This document shows, piece after piece, positions 33,724 through 42,399 of a DNA stretch of 64,000 nucleotides. The DNA is from RGIG5612 sp017511185 (lineage in GTDB: Bacteria > Bacillota > Clostridia > Lachnospirales > Lachnospiraceae). The stretch's first letter is position 1. Each line of letters opens with the position of its first letter. The notes under the pieces were generated by a model. It was not told the DNA's origin and did no database searches. It saw nothing but the letters and a program-made list of their open reading frames with translations. The stretch is taken from contig JAFWLF010000069.1 in the NCBI GenBank assembly GCA_017511185.1, positions 62,001 to 126,000 of the forward strand, in the 5' to 3' direction. The translations under genes and the position numbers were made by a program.

Positions 33724-34953
33724 TTATGCCTCCTGCTGTTCTCTGATCATACTGATCAGATCTTCTTTCGTATTTTTATCCGGTTCCAGAATCACCCTGT
33801 CCAAAAGCCTCTGTAAGGTTTCTCCGATCTTGGTGCCTTCACTGATTCCTTCTTCTTTTAAATCATTTCCAGTTACGGCCAACTGTCCGATAGTATATGG
33901 TTCCTGCCGATCCAGGATCTCCTTTGCCATTTCGCGGATCGCGGAAAAGGATTCTTTCGCCACGGCTTCCTTCATCTGCAAAGCCAGGAAGAAGATCTCT
34001 TTTCCCTGTTCATTTAACGCCCGTTTTATACTGACTTTGTCTGCCGTGCAGCAGGTGTCCTGATACTGCAGAATTTTGGACACAGTCGTTACGGTTTGAT
34101 TATCATACTTCATCTTCCTCAGGGCATCTTTTGCTTCATCGGCAGAAAGATTCCTCAGAAGATCTGCCAAAAGAAGATAGCGGCGTTCCTCCGCTCCCAG
34201 GCCAGAATAAGATGCTGCGATCTCTTCATCAAAATCTTCACACCGCTTCGCATAGCCCGGAAGAATGTAGTTTCCCATCCCCAGCAGGAAGAATTCCTTT
34301 ACTTTTCCGCTGTTATTACTGACTAGTGTTTTTTCAAACTCTACACGGATCCGTTCCATACTGACCTGTGCCAGGCGGTCGGCATGACTGCTGATCGCAT
34401 CGTATGTGGTCTCATCTACCGAAAAGCCCAGCTGTGCGGAAAAACGGATGGCACGCATAATACGCAGGGCATCCTCTTCAAAGCGCTTGTTCGGATCCCC
34501 CACTGCCTTTATGACCTTTGCATCCAGATCATCCAATCCGCCGAACAGATCAACCAAACCAGTTTTCTTATTATAGGCAAAGGCGTTGATCGTAAAATCC
34601 CGCCGTTTCAGGTCTTCTTCCAGCGAACGGGTAAAGGTCACCTGTTCCGGATGCCGGCCGTCTTTATATTCTCCGTCGATCCGGTACGTCGTTACTTCGT
34701 AACCGGTTCCTTTCCGTACGATCATTACCGTTCCATGCTGGATACCAGTATCCACAGTATTAGAAAACAGGCTCTTCACTTGTTCAGGAAGAGCCGATGT
34801 TGTGATATCCCAATCTTCCGGCGCCCTGCCAAGCAGACTATCCCGTACGCAGCCTCCTACACAGTAGGCTTCATAGCCAGCCTCTGTCAGCCGTTCCATG
34901 ATGGAGTGGACTTCTTCCGGCACCTTTATTGTAAGATCGTTAGTTTTATTCAT
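33724..34953 (-). CDS. cca: CCA-adding tRNA nucleotidyltransferase
   Basis: 409 residues. The class II nucleotidyltransferase head is clear: YCVGGCVRDSLLGRAPEDWDI, then RRDFTINAFAYN, DPNKRFEEDALRIMRAIRFS, and ERIRVEFEKTL. This enzyme repairs or builds the 3' CCA end of tRNAs. The C-terminal part is helical with an HD-like region replaced by plain helices. The start lies six bases after the proS stop, so tRNA charging and tRNA end repair share one transcript here. Confidence 0.93.
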   Translation of the reverse strand: MNKTNDLTIKVPEEVHSIMERLTEAGYEAYCVGGCVRDSLLGRAPEDWDITTSALPEQVKSLFSNTVDTGIQHGTVMIVRKGTGYEVTTYRIDGEYKDGRHPEQVTFTRSLEEDLKRRDFTINAFAYNKKTGLVDLFGGLDDLDAKVIKAVGDPNKRFEEDALRIMRAIRFSAQLGFSVDETTYDAISSHADRLAQVSMERIRVEFEKTLVSNNSGKVKEFFLLGMGNYILPGYAKRCEDFDEEIAASYSGLGAEERRYLLLADLLRNLSADEAKDALRKMKYDNQTVTTVSKILQYQDTCCTADKVSIKRALNEQGKEIFFLALQMKEAVAKESFSAIREMAKEILDRQEPYTIGQLAVTGNDLKEEGISEGTKIGETLQRLLDRVILEPDKNTKEDLISMIREQQEA

Positions 34954-34959
34954 GCAAAA

Positions 34960-36399
34960 TCAATAAGCTTTGCCCCAATATACCAGGGTTTTCGCCGGTT
35001 TTCCGCAGCATACACAGGTATCGGCGATCTTTTCCTGCTCAAACGGCATACACCGGGAAGTAGCTGTTGTATCATCTTTGATCTTCAGCTCGCAAGCTTC
35101 TTCTCCGCACCACATTGCCTTCACAAAGCCCGGTTTATTAGCGATTATATCTTTAAATTCCTCGTAGGTCTTTGCTTCATACGTATGGCTGTCCCTGTGT
35201 GCTCTTGCCCGATCCAGCATATCCTGCTGCATCTGCTCAAAGATAGCAGGCAGTTTTTCAGCTACTTCATTTAAGCCTACTTCGATCTTTTCCCGCGTAT
35301 CCCTGCGGACAACAACGACATGTCCTGCTTCAATATCCTTTGGTCCGATCTCGATCCGCAGCGGAATGCCCTTGATCTCCTGCTCGCTGAATTTCCATCC
35401 CGGACTCTTATCGGTATCATCCAGTTTTGCGCGGATATCAGCAGCCAGAAGTGATTCATAAATCTCTTTCGCTTTGTCCATGACACCTTCTTTATGTGCC
35501 GCGATCGGAATGACCATGACCTGTGTCGGTGCAATTCTAGGCGGCAGGACTAAACCGGAATCATCGCCATGCACCATAATAAGTGCGCCGATAACACGGG
35601 TGGAAAGTCCCCAGGATGTCTGGTGTACATATTTCAGCGTATTATCTTTATCGGTAAATGTCATATCAAACGCTCTGGCAAAACCATCTCCAAAGTTGTG
35701 GCTGGTTCCGCTCTGAAGCGCTTTGCCGTCATGCATCAGAGCTTCGATCGTAAACGTTGCTTCTGCACCGGCAAACTTTTCTTTATCTGTTTTACGGCCT
35801 TTGATCATCGGGATTGCCAGATACTGCTCGCAGAAATCTGCATAAACGTTCAGCATCTGGATCGTTCTTTCCTGTGCCTCCTCAGCAGTCGCATGGACAG
35901 TATGTCCTTCCTGCCATAAGAACTCGGAAGAACGAAGGAATGGACGTGTCGTCTTTTCCCAACGGACTACGCTGCACCACTGGTTATAGAGTTTAGGCAG
36001 ATCACGATAGGACTGGACAATATTGGAATAAAGATCGCAGAACAACGTCTCCGATGTCGGACGGACAACCAGTCTTTCTTCCAGTTCTTCCTGTCCACCC
36101 ATGGTGACCCATGCGCACTCCGGTGCAAACCCCTCTACATGATCTTTTTCTTTGTTCAGAAGGCTTTCCGGAATAAACAGCGGCATGTAAACATTTTCCA
36201 CGCCGGTCTCTTTAAACATCCGGTCCAGATTCTTCTGTACATTTTCCCAGATTGCGTAACCGTTCGGCATGATCATCATGCAGCCCTTAACGGTGGAATA
36301 GCGCATCAGTTCTGCCTTTTTAACAACGTCTGTATACCATTGCGCGAAATCCTCGCTCATTGGAGTGATGTCTTCAACCAGTTTTTTCTCTTTTCCCAT
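34960..36399 (-). CDS. proS: Prolyl-tRNA synthetase, archaeal/eukaryal-like short type
   Basis: 479 residues from the ATG at 36399, which has AAAGGA seven bases upstream; a longer frame to 36450 would overlap metK and lacks a ribosome site. Class II motifs are visible (motif 2 around VVRWEKTTRPFLRSSEFLWQ, motif 3 QTSWGLSTRVIGAL), with an anticodon domain and a C-terminal zinc-type domain with CGEEACEL and CVCCGKP, ending in the tyrosine typical of this subtype. It has no bacterial editing insert. Confidence 0.95.
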   Translation of the reverse strand: MGKEKKLVEDITPMSEDFAQWYTDVVKKAELMRYSTVKGCMMIMPNGYAIWENVQKNLDRMFKETGVENVYMPLFIPESLLNKEKDHVEGFAPECAWVTMGGQEELEERLVVRPTSETLFCDLYSNIVQSYRDLPKLYNQWCSVVRWEKTTRPFLRSSEFLWQEGHTVHATAEEAQERTIQMLNVYADFCEQYLAIPMIKGRKTDKEKFAGAEATFTIEALMHDGKALQSGTSHNFGDGFARAFDMTFTDKDNTLKYVHQTSWGLSTRVIGALIMVHGDDSGLVLPPRIAPTQVMVIPIAAHKEGVMDKAKEIYESLLAADIRAKLDDTDKSPGWKFSEQEIKGIPLRIEIGPKDIEAGHVVVVRRDTREKIEVGLNEVAEKLPAIFEQMQQDMLDRARAHRDSHTYEAKTYEEFKDIIANKPGFVKAMWCGEEACELKIKDDTTATSRCMPFEQEKIADTCVCCGKPAKTLVYWGKAY

Positions 36400-36442
36400 T
36401 TTGTGATCCTTTCGCCGTTTGTATGTAAATTTTTGTTTTTGA

Positions 36443-37609
36443 TTAAACAATAAGGGAGTCGATCTGCTCCCATGGCAAGTCTAAATCATTTCTGCCGAAA
36501 TGTCCATAAGACGCCACCTGCCTATAGATAGGCTGTCTGAGATTCAACATACGGATAATTCCTGTCGGACGCAGATCAAAATTATTGCGGATGATCCGGA
36601 TCAGTTCCTCATTAGAGACCCGTCCGGTTCCGTATGTCTCGACCATAATGGAGGTCGGTTCTGCCACACCGATGGCATAAGAAAGCTGGATCTCACATTT
36701 CTCTGCCAGGCCTGCTGCCACAATATTCTTAGCCACATAGCGGGCTGCGTAGGTTGCACTGCGGTCCACTTTTGTACAGTCTTTTCCACTGAATGCTCCG
36801 CCGCCATGTCCGGCCATGCCGCCGTAAGTATCTACAATGATCTTTCTTCCTGTCAGGCCGGAATCGCCGTTTGGTCCGCCAACGATAAACTGACCTGTCG
36901 GATTGATATAAAATTTTGTTTTCTCGTCGATCATCTCCTGTGGAAGGATACGATTAAACAGTTTTTCACGAATGTCTTTCCTGAGCTGCTCCTGTGTCAC
37001 TTCCGGACCGTGCTGTGTGGAACAGACGACCGCTTCTATCCGTGCCGGTTTGCCATTTTCATCATACTCCACAGAAACCTGTGCTTTTCCATCCGGTCTC
37101 AGATATGGCAGTTCTCCGCTCTTCCTGAGCCTTGCCAGTTCCCGTGTGATCTTATGAGACATGTAAATTGGGAACGGCATCAGTTCATCCGTCTCATTTG
37201 TAGCATAACCAAACATCATGCCCTGGTCGCCGGCACCGTTGGAGTCTTCTTCCGGCTCCAGGCCTTCCTTCACTTCCAGTGCCTTATCCACACCCATCGC
37301 AATATCCGGAGACTGCTCATGAATGCGGATCTCTATTTCACAAGTATCCGCATCGAAGCCAATCGATTCGTCCGTATAGCCGATTTCGCGGATGATATCA
37401 CGGGCAACCTTTTCATAATCTACTTTTGCGGTCGTGGTGATCTCGCCCATGATCAAAAGGAAGTTGGTCGTGCAGCAGCACTCGCATGCAACCCTGCCAT
37501 ATGGATCCTGTTTCATGATCTCATCCAGGATCCCGTCACTGATCTGGTCGCAGATCTTGTCCGGATGGCCTTCTGTTACTGATTCTGATGTAAAAATTCT
37601 TCTTTCCAT
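36443..37609 (-). CDS. metK: S-adenosylmethionine synthetase
   Basis: 388 residues; signature motifs FTSESVTEGHPDKICDQISD, GAGDQGMMFGYA and GGGAFSGKDCTKVDRSA are intact. It makes SAM from methionine and ATP. A SAM-I riboswitch and its terminator directly precede it, so SAM represses its own synthesis and, through read-through, probably the following proS, cca, mutase, butyrate kinase and PAP2 genes. Confidence 0.97.
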   Translation of the reverse strand: MERRIFTSESVTEGHPDKICDQISDGILDEIMKQDPYGRVACECCCTTNFLLIMGEITTTAKVDYEKVARDIIREIGYTDESIGFDADTCEIEIRIHEQSPDIAMGVDKALEVKEGLEPEEDSNGAGDQGMMFGYATNETDELMPFPIYMSHKITRELARLRKSGELPYLRPDGKAQVSVEYDENGKPARIEAVVCSTQHGPEVTQEQLRKDIREKLFNRILPQEMIDEKTKFYINPTGQFIVGGPNGDSGLTGRKIIVDTYGGMAGHGGGAFSGKDCTKVDRSATYAARYVAKNIVAAGLAEKCEIQLSYAIGVAEPTSIMVETYGTGRVSNEELIRIIRNNFDLRPTGIIRMLNLRQPIYRQVASYGHFGRNDLDLPWEQIDSLIV

Positions 37610-37683
37610 TTTTCCCTCCTGTTATTCCTCGTCACTCTTCAGGGAAACGTCCCAATGAACCGCTCAAAGCCATGAACGAAACT

Positions 37684-37708
37684 AAAAAATCCGCCGAAAA
37701 GCGGACTT
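37684..37708 (-). terminator. SAM riboswitch terminator
   Basis: Minus-strand AAGTCCGC pairs with GCGGATT around TTTTCG, followed by TTTTTT. It lies 75 bases before metK. Confidence 0.9.
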
Positions 37709-37729
37709 AAGTAGCGGGACCTAAATCCT

Positions 37730-37835
37730 CTTATTGCTCGATTTCAAAAATCGCTTAGGTTGGCACCTTCCTTGCTTTATAAGCAGGGGTTGTCGTGATT
37801 TCACAGATCCTTCTATCTCCATCACTCTGAATAAG
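37730..37835 (-). ncRNA. SAM-I (S-box) riboswitch
   Basis: Minus-strand landmarks: P1 arm CTTATTCAGAGTGATGGAG, then GATCTGTGAAATCACGACAA with CCCCTGC after it, GCAAGGAAGGTGCCAACCT, and the closing P1 arm CAATAAG. The layout and the GGTGCCAA core match S-box leaders. A terminator follows and metK is the first gene. Confidence 0.95.
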
Positions 37836-37867
37836 ACGATTGGAATATTTATTTTTCAAATTGCTTT

Positions 37868-39133
37868 TTATTTTTTTTCGGAATCTACTTTGCGGATGTC
37901 ACCGCCCAGCGCACGAAGCTTTTCATCAAATGCCTCATATCCGCGCTGTATATAATTAATATCATTGATCGTGGAAGTTCCCTCTGCAGAGAGCGCTGCA
38001 AGCACCAATGCTGCACCAGCTCTTAAGTCCGGTGCATTGAGTTTTGCACCGGAAAGGCCTTTCACGCCTGATATAATTGCTGTATTATTCTCTACCTTGA
38101 TCTTAGCACCCATCCGTGCCAGTTCCGTCACATATTTAAAACGATTCTCAAAAATGCTTTCCGTGACGGTAGAGATTCCAGATGCTAAAGCTAGTGCCAC
38201 GGAGATCTGCGGCTGCATATCTGTCGGGAAACCCGGATAAGGCAGCGTCTTGACCTGTGTTGCGGAAAGTCTGTCGCATCCACGCACGATCACGGCTTCA
38301 TCATATTCTTCTACTTCACATCCTATATCAACCAGTTTCGCAGTGATCGATTCCAGATGTTTTGGAATCACATTAGCAACTGTGATCTCTCCTTTGGTGA
38401 TCGCTGCTGCAAACATAAACGTTCCTGCTTCGATCTGGTCCGGAATGACCATATACTCTGTCTTATGGAGCTTTGGCACTCCTTTGATACGGATCACATC
38501 CGTGCCGGCACCACGAATACGGGCGCCCATGGAGTTGAGCATGTTTGCCAGATCGACCACGTGAGGTTCTTTCGCCGGATTCTCAATAATGGTATTGCCT
38601 TCCGCCATAACAGCTGCCAGCATAATATTGATCGTTGCTCCGACAGAGACTACATCGAAATAAATATGATTACCCTTCAGCTGCTCTGCCTTGGCATATA
38701 TGTTGCCTTCGCTGATCTTGACCTTTGCTCCTAAGGCCTCAAATCCTTTGATGTGCTGGTCGATCGGACGTGCACCGATCACGCAGCCTCCCGGCATAGC
38801 AACTTCCGCCTCATGGAAACGGCCAAGCAGTGCTCCCAGTAAATAATAAGAAGCACGAATCTTGCCGATATAGTCGTCATTGATCTGATGGGAATGTACG
38901 CCCGCGCCGGTAATACGGACTTTATGACGGTTCAGCCGTTCAACCTGCGCGCCAAGCTGTGCAACAGCTTCCAGCATGACATTAATGTCGCTGACATCCG
39001 GTAAATTGCTGATAATTACCGGTTCTTCCGTTAAAATGGCAGCCGGAATAAGGGCTAAGGCTGCATTTTTAGCTCCATATATTTCAACGACACCTCGAAG
39101 CGGTTTGCCTCCGGTAATCACGTATTGTTCCAT
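37868..39133 (-). CDS. murA: UDP-N-acetylglucosamine 1-carboxyvinyltransferase
   Basis: 421 residues, the normal length. The catalytic cysteine lies in MPGGCVIGARPIDQH, with GAKNAALALIPA near the N-terminus and the RAGAALVLAAL loop near the end. It transfers enolpyruvate from PEP to UDP-GlcNAc, the first committed step of peptidoglycan synthesis, and is the fosfomycin target. It stands alone before the SAM riboswitch; a terminator precedes it. Confidence 0.96.
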   Translation of the reverse strand: MEQYVITGGKPLRGVVEIYGAKNAALALIPAAILTEEPVIISNLPDVSDINVMLEAVAQLGAQVERLNRHKVRITGAGVHSHQINDDYIGKIRASYYLLGALLGRFHEAEVAMPGGCVIGARPIDQHIKGFEALGAKVKISEGNIYAKAEQLKGNHIYFDVVSVGATINIMLAAVMAEGNTIIENPAKEPHVVDLANMLNSMGARIRGAGTDVIRIKGVPKLHKTEYMVIPDQIEAGTFMFAAAITKGEITVANVIPKHLESITAKLVDIGCEVEEYDEAVIVRGCDRLSATQVKTLPYPGFPTDMQPQISVALALASGISTVTESIFENRFKYVTELARMGAKIKVENNTAIISGVKGLSGAKLNAPDLRAGAALVLAALSAEGTSTINDINYIQRGYEAFDEKLRALGGDIRKVDSEKK

Positions 39134-39160
39134 TCAATCCACCAAATCGTAATTGCTTAC

Positions 39161-39196
39161 GCAAAAATGTTCGGGTCATTGTCTAACCCGAACATT
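39161..39196 (-). terminator. Terminator after the M23 peptidase gene
   Basis: Minus-strand AATGTTCGGGTT pairs with GACCCGAACATT around AGACAAT, then TTTTTG. It separates the 39247-40629 gene from murA. Confidence 0.88.
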
Positions 39197-39246
39197 AATT
39201 ATACCTGTAAAAGGCTTTATTGTAAAGCTTTTTGGGCAATCCCTGC

Positions 39247-40629
39247 TTACCATTCATCTTCATAATAATCATATCCGCTGCCGTCTAAGAATGTGAACGG
39301 ATCCACCTGCACACCGTCAACAATGATCTCAAAATGACAGTGCACACCCGTAGAATCTCCAGTGGATCCCGCATAGCCTATCACCTCATAACGGGAGACT
39401 TGCTGACCCACTTCACAGGCCGTTTCACTCATATGCGCATAACGCGTCTTGATATGCTCATCATGACGGATCACGACATTAATGCCATATCCATCCCAGG
39501 AATGGATCACTTCTTCTACTACACCCGGGCAGCTGGCATAGATTGGTTCCGCGTAAGAGCAGGCATAATCATTACCTGCATGAAGAGCGCCCCAGCGGTA
39601 CCCGAATCCGGAAGATAAGAAACAGTTATCCAGCGGCACAACAAAGGTCGGCGGAGGCAGGGTTCCTGTATGAATAATTTCCGGCACCGGATCTCTGAGC
39701 ACCGTCTGAGAAAGGATCTGACGTCCCACTTCCTTTCCATTGATCATGGTAATGATGGCGTCCACGTTTCTCTCTCCCGGTTCAGCCGCGCGGAAAGTCT
39801 CTTCTCTTCCTTCATAAATGTTTTCATCTGCTACATATTCTGCCGGGGCATAGAAGTTTTCATTATAGTTTGCCATTTTACTGATGCGGATCCCGATCCC
39901 GTTATCTGCCAGTGCCTTCTCTACTGCATCATTTCCCTGATAAACGGCATCCCGGTCTGTATAAACATTCCGGATCTCCAGGGAATCCACAAAGCCGATG
40001 TCCACGGTTTGATGCAGAGAGGAAGACGCTGCTGCACGAGAGACACCTTCTTCTTCCATCTTAGCTTCGATCCGCTGTCTCATGCTTTCGGACTCTTCCA
40101 CCTGATAGGAGATCTCAATAAAACTATCTACCTTCTTGGATGCAAGATTAACGGTATATTCATCATCCGGATCACCGGTTTTTTCTAATGCGCGAAGAAC
40201 GGCAGTTGCTGTCATGGTAGAATCCACAAGCAGGTAATAGTTGCCGGAGCGCAGCATGACTGCCTGAATATAATTTTCGTTTGTATATTCTTTTAATACG
40301 TTGTAGATCGACTCCGACAGTTTTTCCACATTATCCGTTTTTGCAAACGCTTTGTTTTTTGCCTCAATAGAAAAAGACGAATCCACAAAAACGATCGAGC
40401 TGGCTTCTTTGCTGAGCCGGTTTCTGGCCTCTAGCAGAGCCTCTTCTGCTTTTTCTTTGCTGTTGCTGTATCCGGCCAATTTACCTGCAATCTTTACTTC
40501 ATAGTAATTTGCAGATGCGGCAAAACTTCCTACCGAATTAAAAAGAAACAGCAAAAGAAAACAGCAGCAAAATGCTGAGATTACATAGGTCAGCTTGATT
40601 CGTTTGTGGTACTTCGTCAGTTTTTGCAT
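39247..40629 (-). CDS. M23 family peptidoglycan endopeptidase with G5-like domain
   Basis: 460 residues from the ATG at 40629; a longer frame upstream overlaps mscL and is unlikely. A membrane anchor (about 14-38) precedes a helical region, a G5-type strand repeat (NVDAIITMINGKEVGRQIL, ending in PEIIHTGT) and an M23 domain with HAGNDYA (HxxxD) and HCHFEI (HxH) zinc ligands. These enzymes cut peptide cross-bridges in the wall. The ribosome site is weak. Four to five Cys/Phe/Leu residues enrich the anchor. It acts outside the membrane. Confidence 0.88.
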   Translation of the reverse strand: MQKLTKYHKRIKLTYVISAFCCCFLLLFLFNSVGSFAASANYYEVKIAGKLAGYSNSKEKAEEALLEARNRLSKEASSIVFVDSSFSIEAKNKAFAKTDNVEKLSESIYNVLKEYTNENYIQAVMLRSGNYYLLVDSTMTATAVLRALEKTGDPDDEYTVNLASKKVDSFIEISYQVEESESMRQRIEAKMEEEGVSRAAASSSLHQTVDIGFVDSLEIRNVYTDRDAVYQGNDAVEKALADNGIGIRISKMANYNENFYAPAEYVADENIYEGREETFRAAEPGERNVDAIITMINGKEVGRQILSQTVLRDPVPEIIHTGTLPPPTFVVPLDNCFLSSGFGYRWGALHAGNDYACSYAEPIYASCPGVVEEVIHSWDGYGINVVIRHDEHIKTRYAHMSETACEVGQQVSRYEVIGYAGSTGDSTGVHCHFEIIVDGVQVDPFTFLDGSGYDYYEDEW

Positions 40630-40715
40630 ATGAAAATCCGGTACGCTTTTTGTAATTATTCTGTAACAATTACGTAATATTTTAGCAAAAAGTATACCGG
40701 ATGTAAAGTTCCTTC

Positions 40716-41138
40716 TTATTCTGATAATTCGCTGGTGCAATGCGGGCATCTGGTCGCATCGATCGACACTTCGCTCTTGCAGAACGGGCAGACCTTTGTG
40801 GTCGGTGCAGCTTCCACTTCTTCTTTTTTCTTCTTCTCTTCTGCCTTAGCACGAAGGGTATTCATGCCTTTTACGATCAGGAAGAGAACAAAAGCGATGA
40901 TAATGAAGTTGATAACTGCCATAATGAAGGCACCATACTTCAGCTCTGCTCCGTTAATGGTAACAGCCAGGTCTGAGAAATCCATTTTAAAGATCGAACC
41001 GATCAGTGGATTAATGATATTATCGGTCAGCGCAGATACGATTGCAGTAAACGCACCGCCGACAATGATGCCGACTGCCATATCCATGACATTGCCTTTG
41101 CTGATGAACTCTTTAAATTCTCCGAAAAACTTTTTCAC
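40716..41138 (-). CDS. mscL: Large-conductance mechanosensitive channel with C-terminal zinc ribbon
   Basis: 140 residues. The first ~100 match MscL: amphipathic start KKFFGEFKEFISKGNVMDMA, TM1 with IIVGGAFTAIVSALTDNIINP, and TM2 NFIIIAFVLFLIVKGMN. The channel opens on membrane tension to release solutes. The usual charged C-terminal bundle is followed by VCPFCKSE and RCPHCTSEL, a four-cysteine zinc ribbon that most MscL proteins lack. It is cytoplasmic. Confidence 0.94.
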   Translation of the reverse strand: MKKFFGEFKEFISKGNVMDMAVGIIVGGAFTAIVSALTDNIINPLIGSIFKMDFSDLAVTINGAELKYGAFIMAVINFIIIAFVLFLIVKGMNTLRAKAEEKKKKEEVEAAPTTKVCPFCKSEVSIDATRCPHCTSELSE

Positions 41139-41188
41139 CTTTTTTCCCTCGCTTTATTTAAGAATTTTAACAATTACAAGTGACGATT

Positions 41189-41542
41189 TTATGAACGGGT
41201 ATAGGTAAAACTCTCCATTTCCCCTTCTGTATTCCTGGTCAGTGTCAGTGTATTTTCTTCTACAGAATACGTAAACTGTTTATCCTGATAAAGTCCTTCT
41301 GTATAGGTGATCACAAGATCGCCTTCTATTGCCGTATAGGTAAACGGCTGATCCCAGAAGATATCAAGCCCCGAACCATCTTCCCGGAAGGTATAACCGG
41401 AATCCCAGATAGATTCGGTCCAGGTTCCGTAAATTGCTTCATCATTCGGGATTGTCTCTTCTTCCTTATCTTTTTTCCCGCATGCCAGAAGGCAGGTAGT
41501 GCAAAGCAGGACACATAGTAAACTGATCAGTATTTTTTTCAT
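41189..41542 (-). CDS. Small lipoprotein, third of three tandem paralogues
   Basis: 117 residues with a lipoprotein signal (LLACG, cysteine near 21), then a short charged linker and a beta-rich domain: YGTWTESIW, FREDGSGLDIFWDQPFTYT, FTYSVEENTLTLTRN. The pattern (GTW, an E/D-D-G-x-G strand, a YxxxxxxLxIxY strand, and a final LT-x-x-R strand) recurs in the next two genes and resembles small lipocalin-like DUF5640-type domains. Its start overlaps the previous stop as ATGA. Function unknown. Confidence 0.85.
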   Translation of the reverse strand: MKKILISLLCVLLCTTCLLACGKKDKEEETIPNDEAIYGTWTESIWDSGYTFREDGSGLDIFWDQPFTYTAIEGDLVITYTEGLYQDKQFTYSVEENTLTLTRNTEGEMESFTYTRS

Positions 41543-41955
41543 CCTTCTGTCTCCGTCTCCGGCTGTGTTTCCACCGGTTCTCTCCGATATAACATGGTGA
41601 TCGCGTCTTTTGCATTTCTTGTCATCGTGATCACATCCCCGTCGATCGAATAGGTATAATCGCTGTCATCACAAGAGGCATCTTCATAATCAATATAAAG
41701 GGTCCCCTTATCTGTCTGATAGGTAAATGCCAATGCCCAGAACAGATCTTCTCCGGTACCGTCCTCATTAAATACATAACCGGATGGAATGCCGATATCT
41801 TCTAAAGATGCAGAGCCATCTTCCGTGATCTGCTTCCAGGTCCCGAAAATATCCGGATCTAAAACCGCATCTTTCGAAGGCCCGTTCTTTCCGCAGGCGG
41901 TCAAAAGAAAGATCCCAACGATTAAGCTAATGATAAATAGTGTGCCTCTTCTCAT
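41539..41955 (-). CDS. Small lipoprotein, second of three tandem paralogues
   Basis: 138 residues; lipobox LLTACG, a linker, and the same fold pattern: FGTWKQITEDG, FNEDGTGEDLFWALAFTYQ, LYIDYEDA, YTYSIDGDVITMTRN, then an acidic Thr/Glu tail. It overlaps both neighbours by four bases (ATGA), so the trio is translated as a coupled unit. Function unknown. Confidence 0.85.
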   Translation of the reverse strand: MRRGTLFIISLIVGIFLLTACGKNGPSKDAVLDPDIFGTWKQITEDGSASLEDIGIPSGYVFNEDGTGEDLFWALAFTYQTDKGTLYIDYEDASCDDSDYTYSIDGDVITMTRNAKDAITMLYRREPVETQPETETEG

Positions 41956-42338
41956 CGTTTCTGGTATTGGTTCGCGCTGTTGCCTTCTTCCTGCATGGTC
42001 AGGATATCACCACTGATGGAGTACCAGAACTCATACTGTCCCCATCCTTCATCACAATCAATGGTGAGCACGCCTTCTTTGGTGCTGTAAGTAAATTCTA
42101 CATCCATCAGGCCCCATTTTCCTTTGCCGTCACTGTTAAATACCCAGTAATCGCCAAGTTCCTGGCCATCCGGAATATCATATTCTTCCCAAGTTCCTTC
42201 CAGAGATGCATCACGTTCCACTTTTGTGGTCGCTTCTTCTGTAGAAGTAGTTTCTTCTTCCTTCTTTTTTCCTTCACATCCGCACAAACAGACGACACAT
42301 AATAAACCGATCAGGATGATCGAAAAAAGCTTCTTCAT
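41952..42338 (-). CDS. Small lipoprotein, first of three tandem paralogues
   Basis: 128 residues; lipobox LCGC, a Lys/Glu/Thr linker, and a domain with LEGTWEEYDIPDG, FNSDGKGKWGLMDVEFTYS, LTIDCDEG and FWYSISGDILTMQ. It is the first gene of the trio and is preceded by a clear GGAGG. The three proteins differ mostly in the loops, which suggests different ligands on a common scaffold. Function unknown. Confidence 0.85.
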   Translation of the reverse strand: MKKLFSIILIGLLCVVCLCGCEGKKKEEETTSTEEATTKVERDASLEGTWEEYDIPDGQELGDYWVFNSDGKGKWGLMDVEFTYSTKEGVLTIDCDEGWGQYEFWYSISGDILTMQEEGNSANQYQKR

Positions 42339-42399
42339 ATTTCCTCCGTATTCTCGTTAAGATAACGAAAATTATAGTATAAATCCCTTAAATGTACAA

